Positions 39,065 through 47,550 of a stretch of DNA of 64,000 bases are shown here, one piece after another. Within the stretch, counting starts at the first letter, position 1. The number at the start of each line of letters is the position of its first letter. Origin of the DNA: an uncultured Chloroflexota bacterium (GTDB lineage Bacteria > Chloroflexota > Anaerolineae > Aggregatilineales > Phototrophicaceae); the NCBI GenBank assembly GCA_937974245.1, contig CALJKV010000128.1, positions 1 through 64,000 of the forward strand, read 5' to 3'. A program made the translations under genes and the position numbers. The notes beneath the pieces were generated by a model. That model did no database searches and had not been told where the DNA came from. It was given only the letters and a program-made list of their open reading frames with translations.

Positions 39065-41212
39065 ATGCTAAAAGCGGTCATCATGGTTGCGCTGTTGTGG
39101 TGCTTCCTGGGTGGGGCGGCACAGAGCGCCCACGCCCAGAACACGGATGCCAGCCAGGTCATCAATACCAGTTTCGAGTCGGAGATGTTAGGCCGCGCCT
39201 ACCAGTACACGGTTTACCTGCCTGCCGGGTATGACGCCGCGGAAAAGGCATATCCGGTCGTTTACCTGCTGCACGGGCGCGGTGATACCATGTCAGCCTG
39301 GCTCAATGTGCGTTCGACCCTCGATAAGTTGATTGCTGACGGAGAACTGCCGCCGCTCATCGCAGTGCTGCCGGATATGCCCTCGAATGACCGCGCCAGC
39401 TACTACATTGATTCAGCTTATACCGGCCATCTCTACCGGGCGGAAGCGGTGGAAACCGCGTTTTTTCATGACCTGATCCCGCACATTGACAGCACGTACC
39501 GCACGCTGACCGACCGTCATTCGCGCATCATAGGCGGCTATTCTATGGGCGGCTACGGCGCAATCCGTTACGCACTGGCACACCCCGATGCCTTTATGGG
39601 GGCGCTCATCCTGAGTCCGGCGGTGTACTATCCGCTGCCCCCCGCAGAGTCCAGTACCCGTGAGTTCGGTGCATTCGGCAGCGATACAGCCCTGTTTGAC
39701 GAGGACATTTACACTCGCCTGAACTATCCGGCGCTGCTGGAAACATTCAGCGGGGAATATCGGCTCAGTCTGTTTATCGCGGTGGGCGATGACGAGTGGA
39801 AAAACCCGAATCCGGCGGACAGGCAGCATGACCTGGATTTTGAAGCACACCAATTCTTTAACCAGGTGGCGCGGGTTTCCGGCATCGCGGCGGAATTTCG
39901 CGTCTACAACGGCGGGCATGATTGGGATGTGTGGCAACCGGGTTTCGTGGAAGGGATGCGCTACCTCGCCAATTCGCTCAGCACTGAGCCGCCGGAAGAC
40001 ACCAGCACCGGCCCGGACGGTTGGCTGAGCGGCACACCCGGCGCAGATGTCGCGGGGGGCATTGGCAGTGGCGGGGATGGGAGCATCTACCAGGCATTGG
40101 GCGTTGAAGGGCCGCTAAACGGACAGCCTTACGCCGGGGGACTGGACATCGCTGTGGTGAAGTACGGCGCGAACCGGGTGGCGCAGTGGACGCGCCAGTT
40201 AGGCACATCCGGCAATGACCGTCCTTATGGATTGGTTGTTACGGCGCAACAGGAAGTCGTCGTCGTCGGTTATACTCAGGGCAACCTTGCCGGGGAAAGT
40301 GCCGGTGATGACATCCTTGTGTTCAAACTCGATGCGAACGGCGAACTACTCTGGCAGACGACGCTCGGCTCATCGGAAGCGGATCGTGGCTACGCCATTG
40401 CGCTTACGCCGGAAGACGGCGTTGTCATCAGCGGCTATAGCAAAAGCACGCTAGGTGGCCGGAATGAGGGCGACAAGGATATTGTGACGGCACTCATCAG
40501 CCCGAATGGCGATGTAGTATGGATTCATCAGATTGGCGGCGTAGGGGAAGATAAAGGCCAGGCTGTCGCGGTGGGCGCGGATGGCCGTATCTACGTTGCC
40601 GGGATGACCAGCAGCGCCCTCACCCCGGACGTAGCAGGCGGCATTGATGGCTTCGTCCTGACACTCACACCCGATGGTGAACAGGCCGGCCTTATGCAGT
40701 TTGGGACCGCCGATTGGGACGAAGTGACGGGCATCGTCACCCATCATGGACAGATTGTCGTGACCGGCTTCACGGCGGGCGACCTGGCAGTGCCACTCAG
40801 CGGCGACAAAGACCTGTTCATGCTGGTCTTTGACCAGGCGTTCACCCGTCTCGCCGCCGACCAGATTGGCAGCAACCTGAATGACAAAGGCGCGGCCGTT
40901 ACAGTCCTGGCTGATAGTTCAATTCTGGTCGCGGGTTATAGCGATGGCCGTATCATCACCAGTTACGGTGATTTTGATGTGATCCTGGCACGTTACGACG
41001 CCGACTACACCCGGCAGGCGGTCTGGCAGTGGGGCACGGAAGCACGCGACGGCACTGACGAATGGGCGGAAAAGAACCTGTTTGTCGCACCCTTTGGCGA
41101 CGGCGCGATCTTATCCGGCCTGACACTCGGCAATCTGGGCGGGGACTTCATCAGCGGGGGCAGCGATGTCTTTGTTATCCTGCCCGATCTCGGCTTGTTG
41201 TCTGCCGATTAG
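39065..41212 (+). CDS. secreted esterase fused to a beta-propeller domain
   Basis: 715 residues. Signal peptide VALLWCFLGGAAQSAHAQ near residues 6-23. Residues 30-300 are an alpha/beta-hydrolase of the feruloyl esterase D/PF00756 type: YPVVYLLHGRGD, nucleophile GYSMGG, acid GDDEW and His in GGHDWDVW. After a Thr/Gly-rich linker, residues 345-710 hold about seven propeller repeats (DILVFKLDANGELLWQTTLG, SSEADRGYAIALTPEDGVV) of the SBBP type. AGGGGAG lies six bases before the ATG. It follows the CoA-ligase pair by 20 bp. Substrate is unknown, perhaps a plant or cell-wall ester. Confidence 0.85.
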   Translation: MLKAVIMVALLWCFLGGAAQSAHAQNTDASQVINTSFESEMLGRAYQYTVYLPAGYDAAEKAYPVVYLLHGRGDTMSAWLNVRSTLDKLIADGELPPLIAVLPDMPSNDRASYYIDSAYTGHLYRAEAVETAFFHDLIPHIDSTYRTLTDRHSRIIGGYSMGGYGAIRYALAHPDAFMGALILSPAVYYPLPPAESSTREFGAFGSDTALFDEDIYTRLNYPALLETFSGEYRLSLFIAVGDDEWKNPNPADRQHDLDFEAHQFFNQVARVSGIAAEFRVYNGGHDWDVWQPGFVEGMRYLANSLSTEPPEDTSTGPDGWLSGTPGADVAGGIGSGGDGSIYQALGVEGPLNGQPYAGGLDIAVVKYGANRVAQWTRQLGTSGNDRPYGLVVTAQQEVVVVGYTQGNLAGESAGDDILVFKLDANGELLWQTTLGSSEADRGYAIALTPEDGVVISGYSKSTLGGRNEGDKDIVTALISPNGDVVWIHQIGGVGEDKGQAVAVGADGRIYVAGMTSSALTPDVAGGIDGFVLTLTPDGEQAGLMQFGTADWDEVTGIVTHHGQIVVTGFTAGDLAVPLSGDKDLFMLVFDQAFTRLAADQIGSNLNDKGAAVTVLADSSILVAGYSDGRIITSYGDFDVILARYDADYTRQAVWQWGTEARDGTDEWAEKNLFVAPFGDGAILSGLTLGNLGGDFISGGSDVFVILPDLGLLSAD

Positions 41213-41878
41213 GCCGTGTGCCTTCACCAGCCAGATCGCAGGTTCATAGAATCCCACCCATTCCTCAATCTGTCACCCTTTGCCGAGGGGACTCTATCCT
41301 GATATATCACACAGCCGTTCAATAGAATCTGACCGTGATATTGTTGCATTCATCGAAACGCGCAGAAACGATTTCATCCAAAGACAGGTGGAAGCCCTGC
41401 TTCCAGCTACATGGAAAGCGCAAAAAGCCGCTTGTTCAATCGGGGCTTCTCTCTCAATAGCGTAACACCTATATCCATCAGATTCATCTAATTAGTTGTG
41501 GAATTTCATAAACTGTGCATAATATGTAACAGTGGTGATTGTCAAGAATCAAATAATCACGGTTGCGTAGTCGAAACTACCTATCTGAGAATCAACCCGC
41601 CGCAGCCAAAATCAAGCGGTGGATGTGGAAATTATGCCGGACATACAACGAAAAGTAGGCCGTCCTATCGGTTAAGTTATCACTCATGCGTCAGGTTTTA
41701 GGATTATGCACTCCGGCTTCTGATTCCTGAGCGAATTCAGTGCCGGTATTGTAGGTTATAACCGGAACTCGCGGACGGCAGTGGCATACCATCTCAATAA
41801 TCAGGTGATTTCGATACCAGCCGTGGTACATCGTTGAACCACGGCTGGTTGTATTTATACCAGGCAGGAGGAGGCCGA
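41213..41878. other. long AT-richer intergenic region
   Basis: About 665 bp with no gene I can support. Base composition is AT-richer than the neighbours. It contains a weak promoter-like pair (TTGTGG 41496-41501, CATAAT 41518-41523, 16 bp apart) and the hairpin at 41816-41849. No tRNA, small RNA or known riboswitch was recognised. Confidence 0.4.
41816..41856 (+). terminator. hairpin before recX, terminator-like
   Basis: ACCAGCCGTGG (41816-41826) and CCACGGCTGGT (41839-41849) form an 11 bp perfect stem with a 12 base loop, followed by TGTATTT. It lies 30 bp upstream of recX, so it could end a transcript from upstream or act as a leader element of recX. Confidence 0.5.
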
Positions 41879-42541
41879 ATGCCAGAGGGTGTGGTTACGG
41901 CGCTAGAAGTTCAAAAACGGGACAAACAGCGTGTAAACATTTACCTGGATGGCGAGTATGCCTTCAGCTTAAGTCTGATTGAAGCGGTCAAACTACGTAA
42001 AGGACAGGCGCTTTCTGAACAACAAATCGCGGCATTGCGCGACGAAGACACCATACTCCGGGCTGTTGACTCGGCGGCTCACTTTTTAGGGTACCGACCG
42101 CGCAGCATGGAGGAAGTGCGTCAGAATCTGGCGGGTAAGGACTTCCCCCCTCCCGTGATCGCTATCGCCTTAGAGCGGTTGGTCGAACGGGGTTATGTGG
42201 ATGACCTGGCATTTGCCCGCTACTGGGTACAGAACCGCAGCACATTTAAGCCGCGCAGTCGCCCGGCGCTCCGCAGTGAACTGCGGCAGAAGGGCATTGC
42301 GGAAGACATCATTCAGGAGGCGCTGGCCGACCTGGATGAAGATAGTCTGGCTTACGAAGTGGCACAGCAACGGGCGTTGCGTTTTCGCAACCCCACCCGA
42401 GAAGACTTTCGTAAAAAGCTTGGTAGTTTATTACAAAGACGTGGTTTCTCCTTCACCACCGTTCGGGAGACGCTGGATCAGTTGATAAACGAATTGGCTG
42501 AAAGTGACCCGGACTACTTCAAGGATGTAGATGACGAATGA
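41879..42541 (+). CDS. recX: regulatory protein RecX
   Basis: 220 residues. RecX binds RecA filaments and limits their activity. The sequence shows three-helix RecX repeats: FLGYRPRSMEEVRQNL near residue 65, ALERLVERGYVDDLAFARYWVQ near 95-116, and the typical RSRPALRSELRQKGIAEDII. A C-terminal repeat (DFRKKLGSLLQRRGFSFTTV) completes the fold. The N-terminus is the beta-strand start VVTALEVQKRDKQRVNIYLD. AGGAGGAGG directly before the ATG at 41879 fixes the start. It is 15 bp upstream of rny; recA is not in the window. Confidence 0.92.
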   Translation: MPEGVVTALEVQKRDKQRVNIYLDGEYAFSLSLIEAVKLRKGQALSEQQIAALRDEDTILRAVDSAAHFLGYRPRSMEEVRQNLAGKDFPPPVIAIALERLVERGYVDDLAFARYWVQNRSTFKPRSRPALRSELRQKGIAEDIIQEALADLDEDSLAYEVAQQRALRFRNPTREDFRKKLGSLLQRRGFSFTTVRETLDQLINELAESDPDYFKDVDDE

Positions 42542-42556
42542 CCAGGAGAAATCAAG

Positions 42557-44089
42557 ATGGATGCTGCCCTAGGAATCATAGTAGGACTGCTGGTTGGAGG
42601 GGCGGTTGGTGTCGCAGGTCTGTTGTATTACCAGAACCGGCAGGGGAAAAATCGGCGCAACATGGCCGAAAACGAAGCCCAGTCTATTCTTCAACGCGCC
42701 AACCTTGAATCCGAACAGATTACCAAAGAAGCCGACCACAAAACAAAAAAGCTGGTCGAGGAAACTGAAACCACACTCAACCGCCGCCGCCGTGACCTCG
42801 ATAAAGAGGATGAACGGATGCAGCGCCGCCGGGAAGACCTGGATAAACGCCTGGAACGCCTGGAACAGCGCGAACAACAGTTGAACAAACGCCAGAGCCG
42901 CATGGATAAACAGCAGAACGACCTGGCGAAACTCGAAGCTGAACGGGTGGGCGAACTCGAACGTATCGCCCAGATGACCCAGGACGAAGCCAAAAACGAA
43001 CTCCTGCAAGTGGTGGAAAAAGACGCCCGCTCCGATATGGCACGCATCATCCGCCAGGTAGAAGCCGAAGCACGAGAAGAAGCCGATACCCGCGCCCGCG
43101 ACGTGATTTCACTGGCCGTCCAGCGCCTGGCTTCCGAACATGTGAGCGAAATCTCAGTCAGTGTCGTGGCGCTCCCCAGCGACGAGATGAAAGGCCGTAT
43201 CATTGGCCGGGCCGGGCGCAATATCCGCTCGTTGGAGCAGGCCACCGGCGTAGACATTGTGGTGGACGATACGCCTGAAGCCGTCACGATCAGCAGTTTT
43301 GACCCGGTGCGCCGCGAAGTTGCCAGGCGGGCGATGGAAAAACTGGTCAAGGATGGGCGCATCCACCCCGCACGCATCGAAAAACTGGTGGAAGACGCCC
43401 GTAAAGAGATCGAACAGGTCATCCGTGAGGAAGGCGAACGGGCAGCATTTGAAACCGGCAGCCCTGGCCTGCACCCTGAGGTGATCAAACTGCTGGGGCG
43501 GCTGAAATTCCGTACCAGCTACGGCCAGAACATGCACGCCCACGCCATCGAGACCTCGCATATCGCCGGGATGATCGCGGCGGAACTGGGCGCGGATGTG
43601 GCAACTGCCAAGCTGGGTGGCCTGCTGCATGACATCGGCAAGGCAATTGACCATGAAGTTGAAGGCACTCACGCCCTCTTGGGGGCGGACCTCGCCAAAC
43701 GCTACGGCGTCCCGACCAAAGTAGTCAACTGTATCGCCAGCCATCACCATGAAGTCGAGCAGGAATGTGTTGAAGCGTACATCGTGGAAGCCGCCGACGC
43801 GATTTCCGGTGCCCGCCCAGGTGCCCGGCGCGAGAGCGTGGAAACCTACATCAAGCGGGTACGCACCCTGGAAGAAATCGCCTCCAGTTTTGAAGGAGTC
43901 GAGCAGAGCTATGCGCTCCAGGCAGGACGCGAGGTGCGGATTATCGTCCGGCCAGAAGCCGTGGACGATTTCTCGGCACTCAAACTGGCGCGGGACATCG
44001 CCCGCAAGGTTGAAGAGACGATGCAGTATCCCGGCCAGATCAAAGTCCAGGTGATCCGCGAGACTCGCGCGGTGGATTACGCTAAATAA
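42557..44089 (+). CDS. rny: ribonuclease Y
   Basis: 510 residues. RNase Y is a membrane-anchored endoribonuclease that starts mRNA decay. It has an N-terminal membrane helix (IIVGLLVGGAVGVAGLLYY), a long coiled coil at residues 30-180 (KLVEETETTLNRRRRDLDKEDE), a KH domain near 195-260 (DEMKGRIIGRAGRNIRSLE) and the HD domain with GGLLHDIGKAID near 355 and the HHHEVE stretch. Length is normal. AGGAGA lies before the ATG. It is in one unit with recX and ends at a strong terminator. Confidence 0.97.
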   Translation: MDAALGIIVGLLVGGAVGVAGLLYYQNRQGKNRRNMAENEAQSILQRANLESEQITKEADHKTKKLVEETETTLNRRRRDLDKEDERMQRRREDLDKRLERLEQREQQLNKRQSRMDKQQNDLAKLEAERVGELERIAQMTQDEAKNELLQVVEKDARSDMARIIRQVEAEAREEADTRARDVISLAVQRLASEHVSEISVSVVALPSDEMKGRIIGRAGRNIRSLEQATGVDIVVDDTPEAVTISSFDPVRREVARRAMEKLVKDGRIHPARIEKLVEDARKEIEQVIREEGERAAFETGSPGLHPEVIKLLGRLKFRTSYGQNMHAHAIETSHIAGMIAAELGADVATAKLGGLLHDIGKAIDHEVEGTHALLGADLAKRYGVPTKVVNCIASHHHEVEQECVEAYIVEAADAISGARPGARRESVETYIKRVRTLEEIASSFEGVEQSYALQAGREVRIIVRPEAVDDFSALKLARDIARKVEETMQYPGQIKVQVIRETRAVDYAK

Positions 44090-44113
44090 CAAAACACCCG
44101 TGTTGAACCAATC

Positions 44114-44146
44114 GAGAGGCGGCCCGCTGTGGCCGTCTCTTTTTTT
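44114..44146 (+). terminator. Rho-independent terminator of recX-rny
   Basis: AGAGGCGGCC (44115-44124) pairs with GGCCGTCTCT (44131-44140), with one G-T pair, followed by six T residues. Confidence 0.9.
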
Positions 44147-44162
44147 GCGAGGTTACAGCAAA

Positions 44163-44185
44163 GGGCGAGGCGCAATGCCCCGCCC
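44163..44185 (-). terminator. hairpin after the CAP-domain gene
   Basis: GGGCGAGGC (44163-44171) and GCCCCGCCC (44177-44185) pair with one mismatch. On the minus strand it is followed by TTTGCTG. It lies 30 bp beyond the end of the CAP gene and so may be its terminator. Confidence 0.5.
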
Positions 44186-44214
44186 ATTGGGTCGTATACT
44201 CGTCAATCCCGCCA

Positions 44215-45666
44215 CTACCCAGTAGGGCGATCGTGCAGGCGGGCCCCATCCGGCAGGTCAAAACTGCACGTCGCATCCTGGTTGCGTACCCTTAAACCGG
44301 GGCAGGAAGCGATCACTTCCAGCCCATATGTGACTTCAAACGACTCGTGCAGCCAGAACCGTTCGCCCGGTTCGAGTGCGCCACGCCATGCCACCCGGCG
44401 CAGGCAGGTGAGCGGATCAACGCCCGGCCCGTCGAAACGTATCCGCGAAAACGCCTGGAAACAGGTGTTGGGTGGGAGAAATTCCAGGCTGCCGCCACCA
44501 TCCACATACGGCTGGGCGAAAAATGTCATTGAACGGTTGAACGGCGGAATATGCGGTGAGTTAACCGCCATCGCCTCCAGGTTGAGATAAGTGCCGGACT
44601 CGTTCACGAAGCTGATAAATTGACTGTTGTAATACAGTGTCATATCGTAAACATCGTCACCGCTGCGGGCTGCTGGTGTGGCAGAAGGCACGATTGTCGC
44701 GGTAGGGAACAGGGTCGGCGTGGGCGATGGTCCTTCCGTGGGAGACGGTGTCGGTGTGACAGTAGGAATTGGCGTCGGCGTCGGCTGCGACGGGAAGGTG
44801 CGATTCACGTTAATGTCTATTTCGGTTCTTAACCGGGTGACGCCATCGGTGAACAGCACTTGAATCCGGTCAGGTGCGTTGGCGGGCAGTTGGACCACAT
44901 CATCCCATACCAGCCACTCCTGAGCATGTAGGCGATTCCCACCCATATCCATAATCTGGATGTAATCCGGCCGGAAACCGGTATTGGGCAGGCCGAACGA
45001 GCGCGACTCGTCCGATAAATACAGCGCATTGGAATACGGGTCATACGACACCGGCACAAAATCCGGGCGGGCAGCCAGCACGACGTAGGTCAGCAGCCAG
45101 CGCTTCCAGCACATGACATACACCCCGGCCTCACGGAATCCCGGACGAGTTGCCGTCATATTGTGGACGCGTGATGTCTGCCAGAAATCCACCGCCCCGG
45201 AAATATCCGGGAAATAGGCCGCGATTTCCGCTCCGATGACCTGGCCGTTGTCATAAACCGGCCATCCGTTACGCCGCAGTCGTTCGCGCACGCTCTGTCC
45301 CAGAACATCAGTGTGCCAGGCACTATAATCCCCTTCCGTATGGAAACGTTCGTCCTCGAAAGGTGCATAGGGTGAAATATACGTCGCCTGCTGGGATGCG
45401 ATCAAGTCCAGACGGGCGTTACGCGACAGGGGGTACAGACCGACTCCGACACGCCACTGGTTGAGCCGGGTCAAGACATATTCTTCGGCCTGGGGAGCCC
45501 GCTGCCAACCCGATTCGCTCGGCACACAGCCATCCGGGTAGTAATTGCGCGGGTCGCGGTCTTGCGCCTGTACGCTGACAAGGGTCAGCGCCGGATAGAT
45601 CGCCAGGATAATAAACGTCATCAGGATCGAGGCTGGGACAAGGTGGTTCCTGAGATATTGTTTCAT
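44215..45666 (-). CDS. secreted CAP/SCP domain protein
   Basis: A 483-residue exported protein. Signal peptide VPASILMTFIILAIYPALTL at residues 9-28 with SVQAQ cleavage-like end. Residues 50-210 are a CAP (cysteine-rich secretory/SCP) domain: VLTRLNQWRVGVGLYPLSRN, ASQQATYIS, HTDVLGQSVRERL, and VDFWQTSRVHNM...AGVYVMC. A Thr/Pro linker (TPTPIPTVTPTPSPT) at about 305-345 joins it to a C-terminal beta domain. CAP proteins bind lipids or act as extracellular effectors; bacterial roles are mostly unknown. AAGG precedes the ATG at 45666. A hairpin with a T-run precedes the start. Confidence 0.85.
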   Translation of the reverse strand: MKQYLRNHLVPASILMTFIILAIYPALTLVSVQAQDRDPRNYYPDGCVPSESGWQRAPQAEEYVLTRLNQWRVGVGLYPLSRNARLDLIASQQATYISPYAPFEDERFHTEGDYSAWHTDVLGQSVRERLRRNGWPVYDNGQVIGAEIAAYFPDISGAVDFWQTSRVHNMTATRPGFREAGVYVMCWKRWLLTYVVLAARPDFVPVSYDPYSNALYLSDESRSFGLPNTGFRPDYIQIMDMGGNRLHAQEWLVWDDVVQLPANAPDRIQVLFTDGVTRLRTEIDINVNRTFPSQPTPTPIPTVTPTPSPTEGPSPTPTLFPTATIVPSATPAARSGDDVYDMTLYYNSQFISFVNESGTYLNLEAMAVNSPHIPPFNRSMTFFAQPYVDGGGSLEFLPPNTCFQAFSRIRFDGPGVDPLTCLRRVAWRGALEPGERFWLHESFEVTYGLEVIASCPGLRVRNQDATCSFDLPDGARLHDRPTG

Positions 45667-45724
45667 GATCGTTTTACCTTTTGAAAGCTTCAATGAAAAT
45701 ATCCAACCGCATGTAGATTCCCTC

Positions 45725-45750
45725 AAAAAAAACAACCGTCTTTCGACGAT
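45725..45750 (-). terminator. terminator-like hairpin in the CAP gene leader
   Basis: On the minus strand ATCGTC-GAAA-GACGGT (a GNRA-type tetraloop) is followed by TGTTTTTTTT. It lies about 60 bp upstream of the CAP ATG, so if real it attenuates that transcript. No other minus-strand gene is close upstream. Confidence 0.35.
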
Positions 45751-45926
45751 TTCGCTTTAGTATAGATGAATTTTATGATCACACATAAGAAAAATTGCAA
45801 AATTTACGAAATTTTTCAGTAATGACAGGTATCCTGTTCATCCAGGGTGCTTCATGAAGTCGCCGGTAGCTTTCCAGTTCAAGACGTAGCACAATTCAGG
45901 GGAGGTTTTTTTGAGAAGGGGGCGGT

Positions 45927-47126
45927 ATGACCGCGCTGCAAGGGATACGCATTCTGGATTTTACGCGAGTACTGGCCGGGCCGTTCTGCACTATGCTGCT
46001 GGCCGACTTTGGCGCGGAAGTCATCAAGGTCGAGCGGCCTGGCGTGGGGGACGATACTCGCCAGTGGGGGCCACCCTGGGCGGGCAGGCCGGAAAACCGC
46101 ATGAGCGCCTACTACCTGAGCGTCAATCGCAATAAGCGCAGCCTGACGCTCAACCTGGCGACCTCGGAAGGCTGTGAACTGGCGCGGCGGTTGGCCTTAT
46201 CCAGCGATGTGCTGATCGAAAATTTCAAAGCCGGGCAAATGCAGGGCTACGGCCTGGATGATGAGTCACTCCGCCCGCACCATCCTGGCCTGATTTATGC
46301 CAGCATCACCGGTTACGGCCAGACCAGCCCCTATGCTGATCGCCCTGGCTATGATTATGTGATTCAGGCGCAAAGCGGCCTGATGTCCATCACCGGCCCA
46401 GCGGAGGGCGAGCCATATAAGGTCGGCGTGGCAATTTCTGACGTGATAACCGGGCTGTTCGCCGCCAACGCGATTCAGGCCGCGTTGCGCCACCGGGAGC
46501 GTACCGGCGCAGGGCAGTATATTGATGTCTCCCTGCTCGATTCGCAGCTTGCCGCCCTGGTAAATGTCGCCAGCAACTACATGGTTTCCGGCGCTGCCCC
46601 GCCCCGTTTCGGCAACGAGCATCCCAACATCGTCCCCTACCAGGTGTTCCAGGCCGCCGACAGGCCATTGGTGGTCAACGTGGGTAATGACCGCCAGTTC
46701 AGGCATTTTTGCGCGGTCATCGGGCAGCCGGCGCTGGCGGACGATGCCCGCTTCGCCACCAACCCGGCGCGGGTCATGCACCGCGAGACGCTGATTCCAG
46801 TGCTGGAAGGAGTCTTGGTACAGCGCCCGGCGGCAGAATGGACGCAGGCCTTGTTGGATGCCGGCGTCCCGGTGGGTGAAATCAACACGATCCCAGATAT
46901 CCTCAGTGACCCGCACGCCCAGGCGCGGGGGCTGGTGCAGGATGTCACCCTGGCGGACGGTACGGCAACTACCCTGCTTGGCTCGCCGCTGCATCTTTCG
47001 GCCACGCCACCGGCGCTGCACAGACCGCCCCCGCTGCTGGGCCAGGACACCGACGCCATACTCCGCGATGTGTTGGGACTGGCGGACGCGGAAATCGCGA
47101 CCTACCGGGAAAAAGGGGTGGTATAA
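45927..47126 (+). CDS. class III CoA transferase (CaiB/BaiF family)
   Basis: 399 residues. Family III CoA transferases move CoA between a donor acyl-CoA and a carboxylic acid through an aspartyl-CoA intermediate. Family features: start LQGIRILDFTRVLAGPFCTMLLADFGAEVIKVERP, then ADRPGYDYVIQAQSGLMSITG, the aspartate region YIDVSLLDSQLAAL near residue 195, and GIPVGEINT-like GVPVGEINTIPDI near 312. Length matches the family. GAGAAGGGGG precedes the ATG. Substrate is not evident; the gene is alone, followed by the arsenic unit on the same strand. Confidence 0.93.
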   Translation: MTALQGIRILDFTRVLAGPFCTMLLADFGAEVIKVERPGVGDDTRQWGPPWAGRPENRMSAYYLSVNRNKRSLTLNLATSEGCELARRLALSSDVLIENFKAGQMQGYGLDDESLRPHHPGLIYASITGYGQTSPYADRPGYDYVIQAQSGLMSITGPAEGEPYKVGVAISDVITGLFAANAIQAALRHRERTGAGQYIDVSLLDSQLAALVNVASNYMVSGAAPPRFGNEHPNIVPYQVFQAADRPLVVNVGNDRQFRHFCAVIGQPALADDARFATNPARVMHRETLIPVLEGVLVQRPAAEWTQALLDAGVPVGEINTIPDILSDPHAQARGLVQDVTLADGTATTLLGSPLHLSATPPALHRPPPLLGQDTDAILRDVLGLADAEIATYREKGVV

Positions 47127-47131
47127 CCCAC

Positions 47132-47159
47132 TTGACAAATTGATGAACATCAATATAAT
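47132..47159 (+). promoter_or_regulatory. consensus promoter of arsR-arsM
   Basis: -35 TTGACA (47132-47137), 16 bp spacer, -10 TATAAT (47154-47159), both exact consensus. Transcription should start near 47166, at or one base before the ATG at 47167, so the arsR message is probably leaderless. Confidence 0.9.
47140..47153. promoter_or_regulatory. ArsR operator
   Basis: TTGATGAACATCAA has perfect 6 bp arms around two bases and fills almost the whole promoter spacer. ArsR/SmtB repressors bind such dyads between -35 and -10. Confidence 0.8.
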
Positions 47160-47166
47160 AAGGGTT

Positions 47167-47493
47167 ATGAGAGACGATACTCTGCTGTTTGCGAAGGCGA
47201 TGGCCGATGACACCCGCCAGGAGATCATGACGCATTTGTGCTGCGCGTGGCTCAATGTGAATGACCTGGTGGATAAACTCGGCGGCAAGGTGAAGCAGCC
47301 AACCGCCAGCCATCATCTGAAAATCCTGGAAGAAGCCGGCCTTGTGCATATCCGCCAGGAAGGGAAGTTCCGTTACTATTCGCTCAACCAGGAGCGCGTG
47401 ACGCTGTGCTGTGGGCTGTTGATGCAGACCTTCGCCCCGGAATCAACGCATACCCTGGTTCCGCTTGACCAGATCACGGTTCGCGGGGAATAG
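47167..47493 (+). CDS. arsR: ArsR family repressor with non-canonical cysteine sites
   Basis: 108 residues, winged helix-turn-helix: KAMADDTRQEIMTHL, the recognition helix KQPTASHHLKILEEAGLV, and the wing KFRYYSL. In the usual metalloid site ELCVCDL both Cys are replaced; the aligned stretch reads WLNVNDL. Instead there are Cys pairs at 25-26 and 81-82. ArsR of Acidithiobacillus uses Cys95/96/102, so a relocated site is plausible here. The open frame runs upstream into the CoA transferase, but ATG 47167 follows a perfect promoter and has no clear ribosome site, consistent with a leaderless start. Upstream of arsM by 57 bp. Confidence 0.88.
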   Translation: MRDDTLLFAKAMADDTRQEIMTHLCCAWLNVNDLVDKLGGKVKQPTASHHLKILEEAGLVHIRQEGKFRYYSLNQERVTLCCGLLMQTFAPESTHTLVPLDQITVRGE

Positions 47494-47550
47494 CTGTTCT
47501 CTCTTTTTTTCGCCTGATGTATCGAAGTTTATCAATATGGAGTGTGTATC

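Noticed and set aside
46858..47166. Upstream extension of arsR into the CoA transferase
   Set aside because: It runs out of frame inside a real gene and across the promoter; the start at 47167 fits the promoter and the family length.
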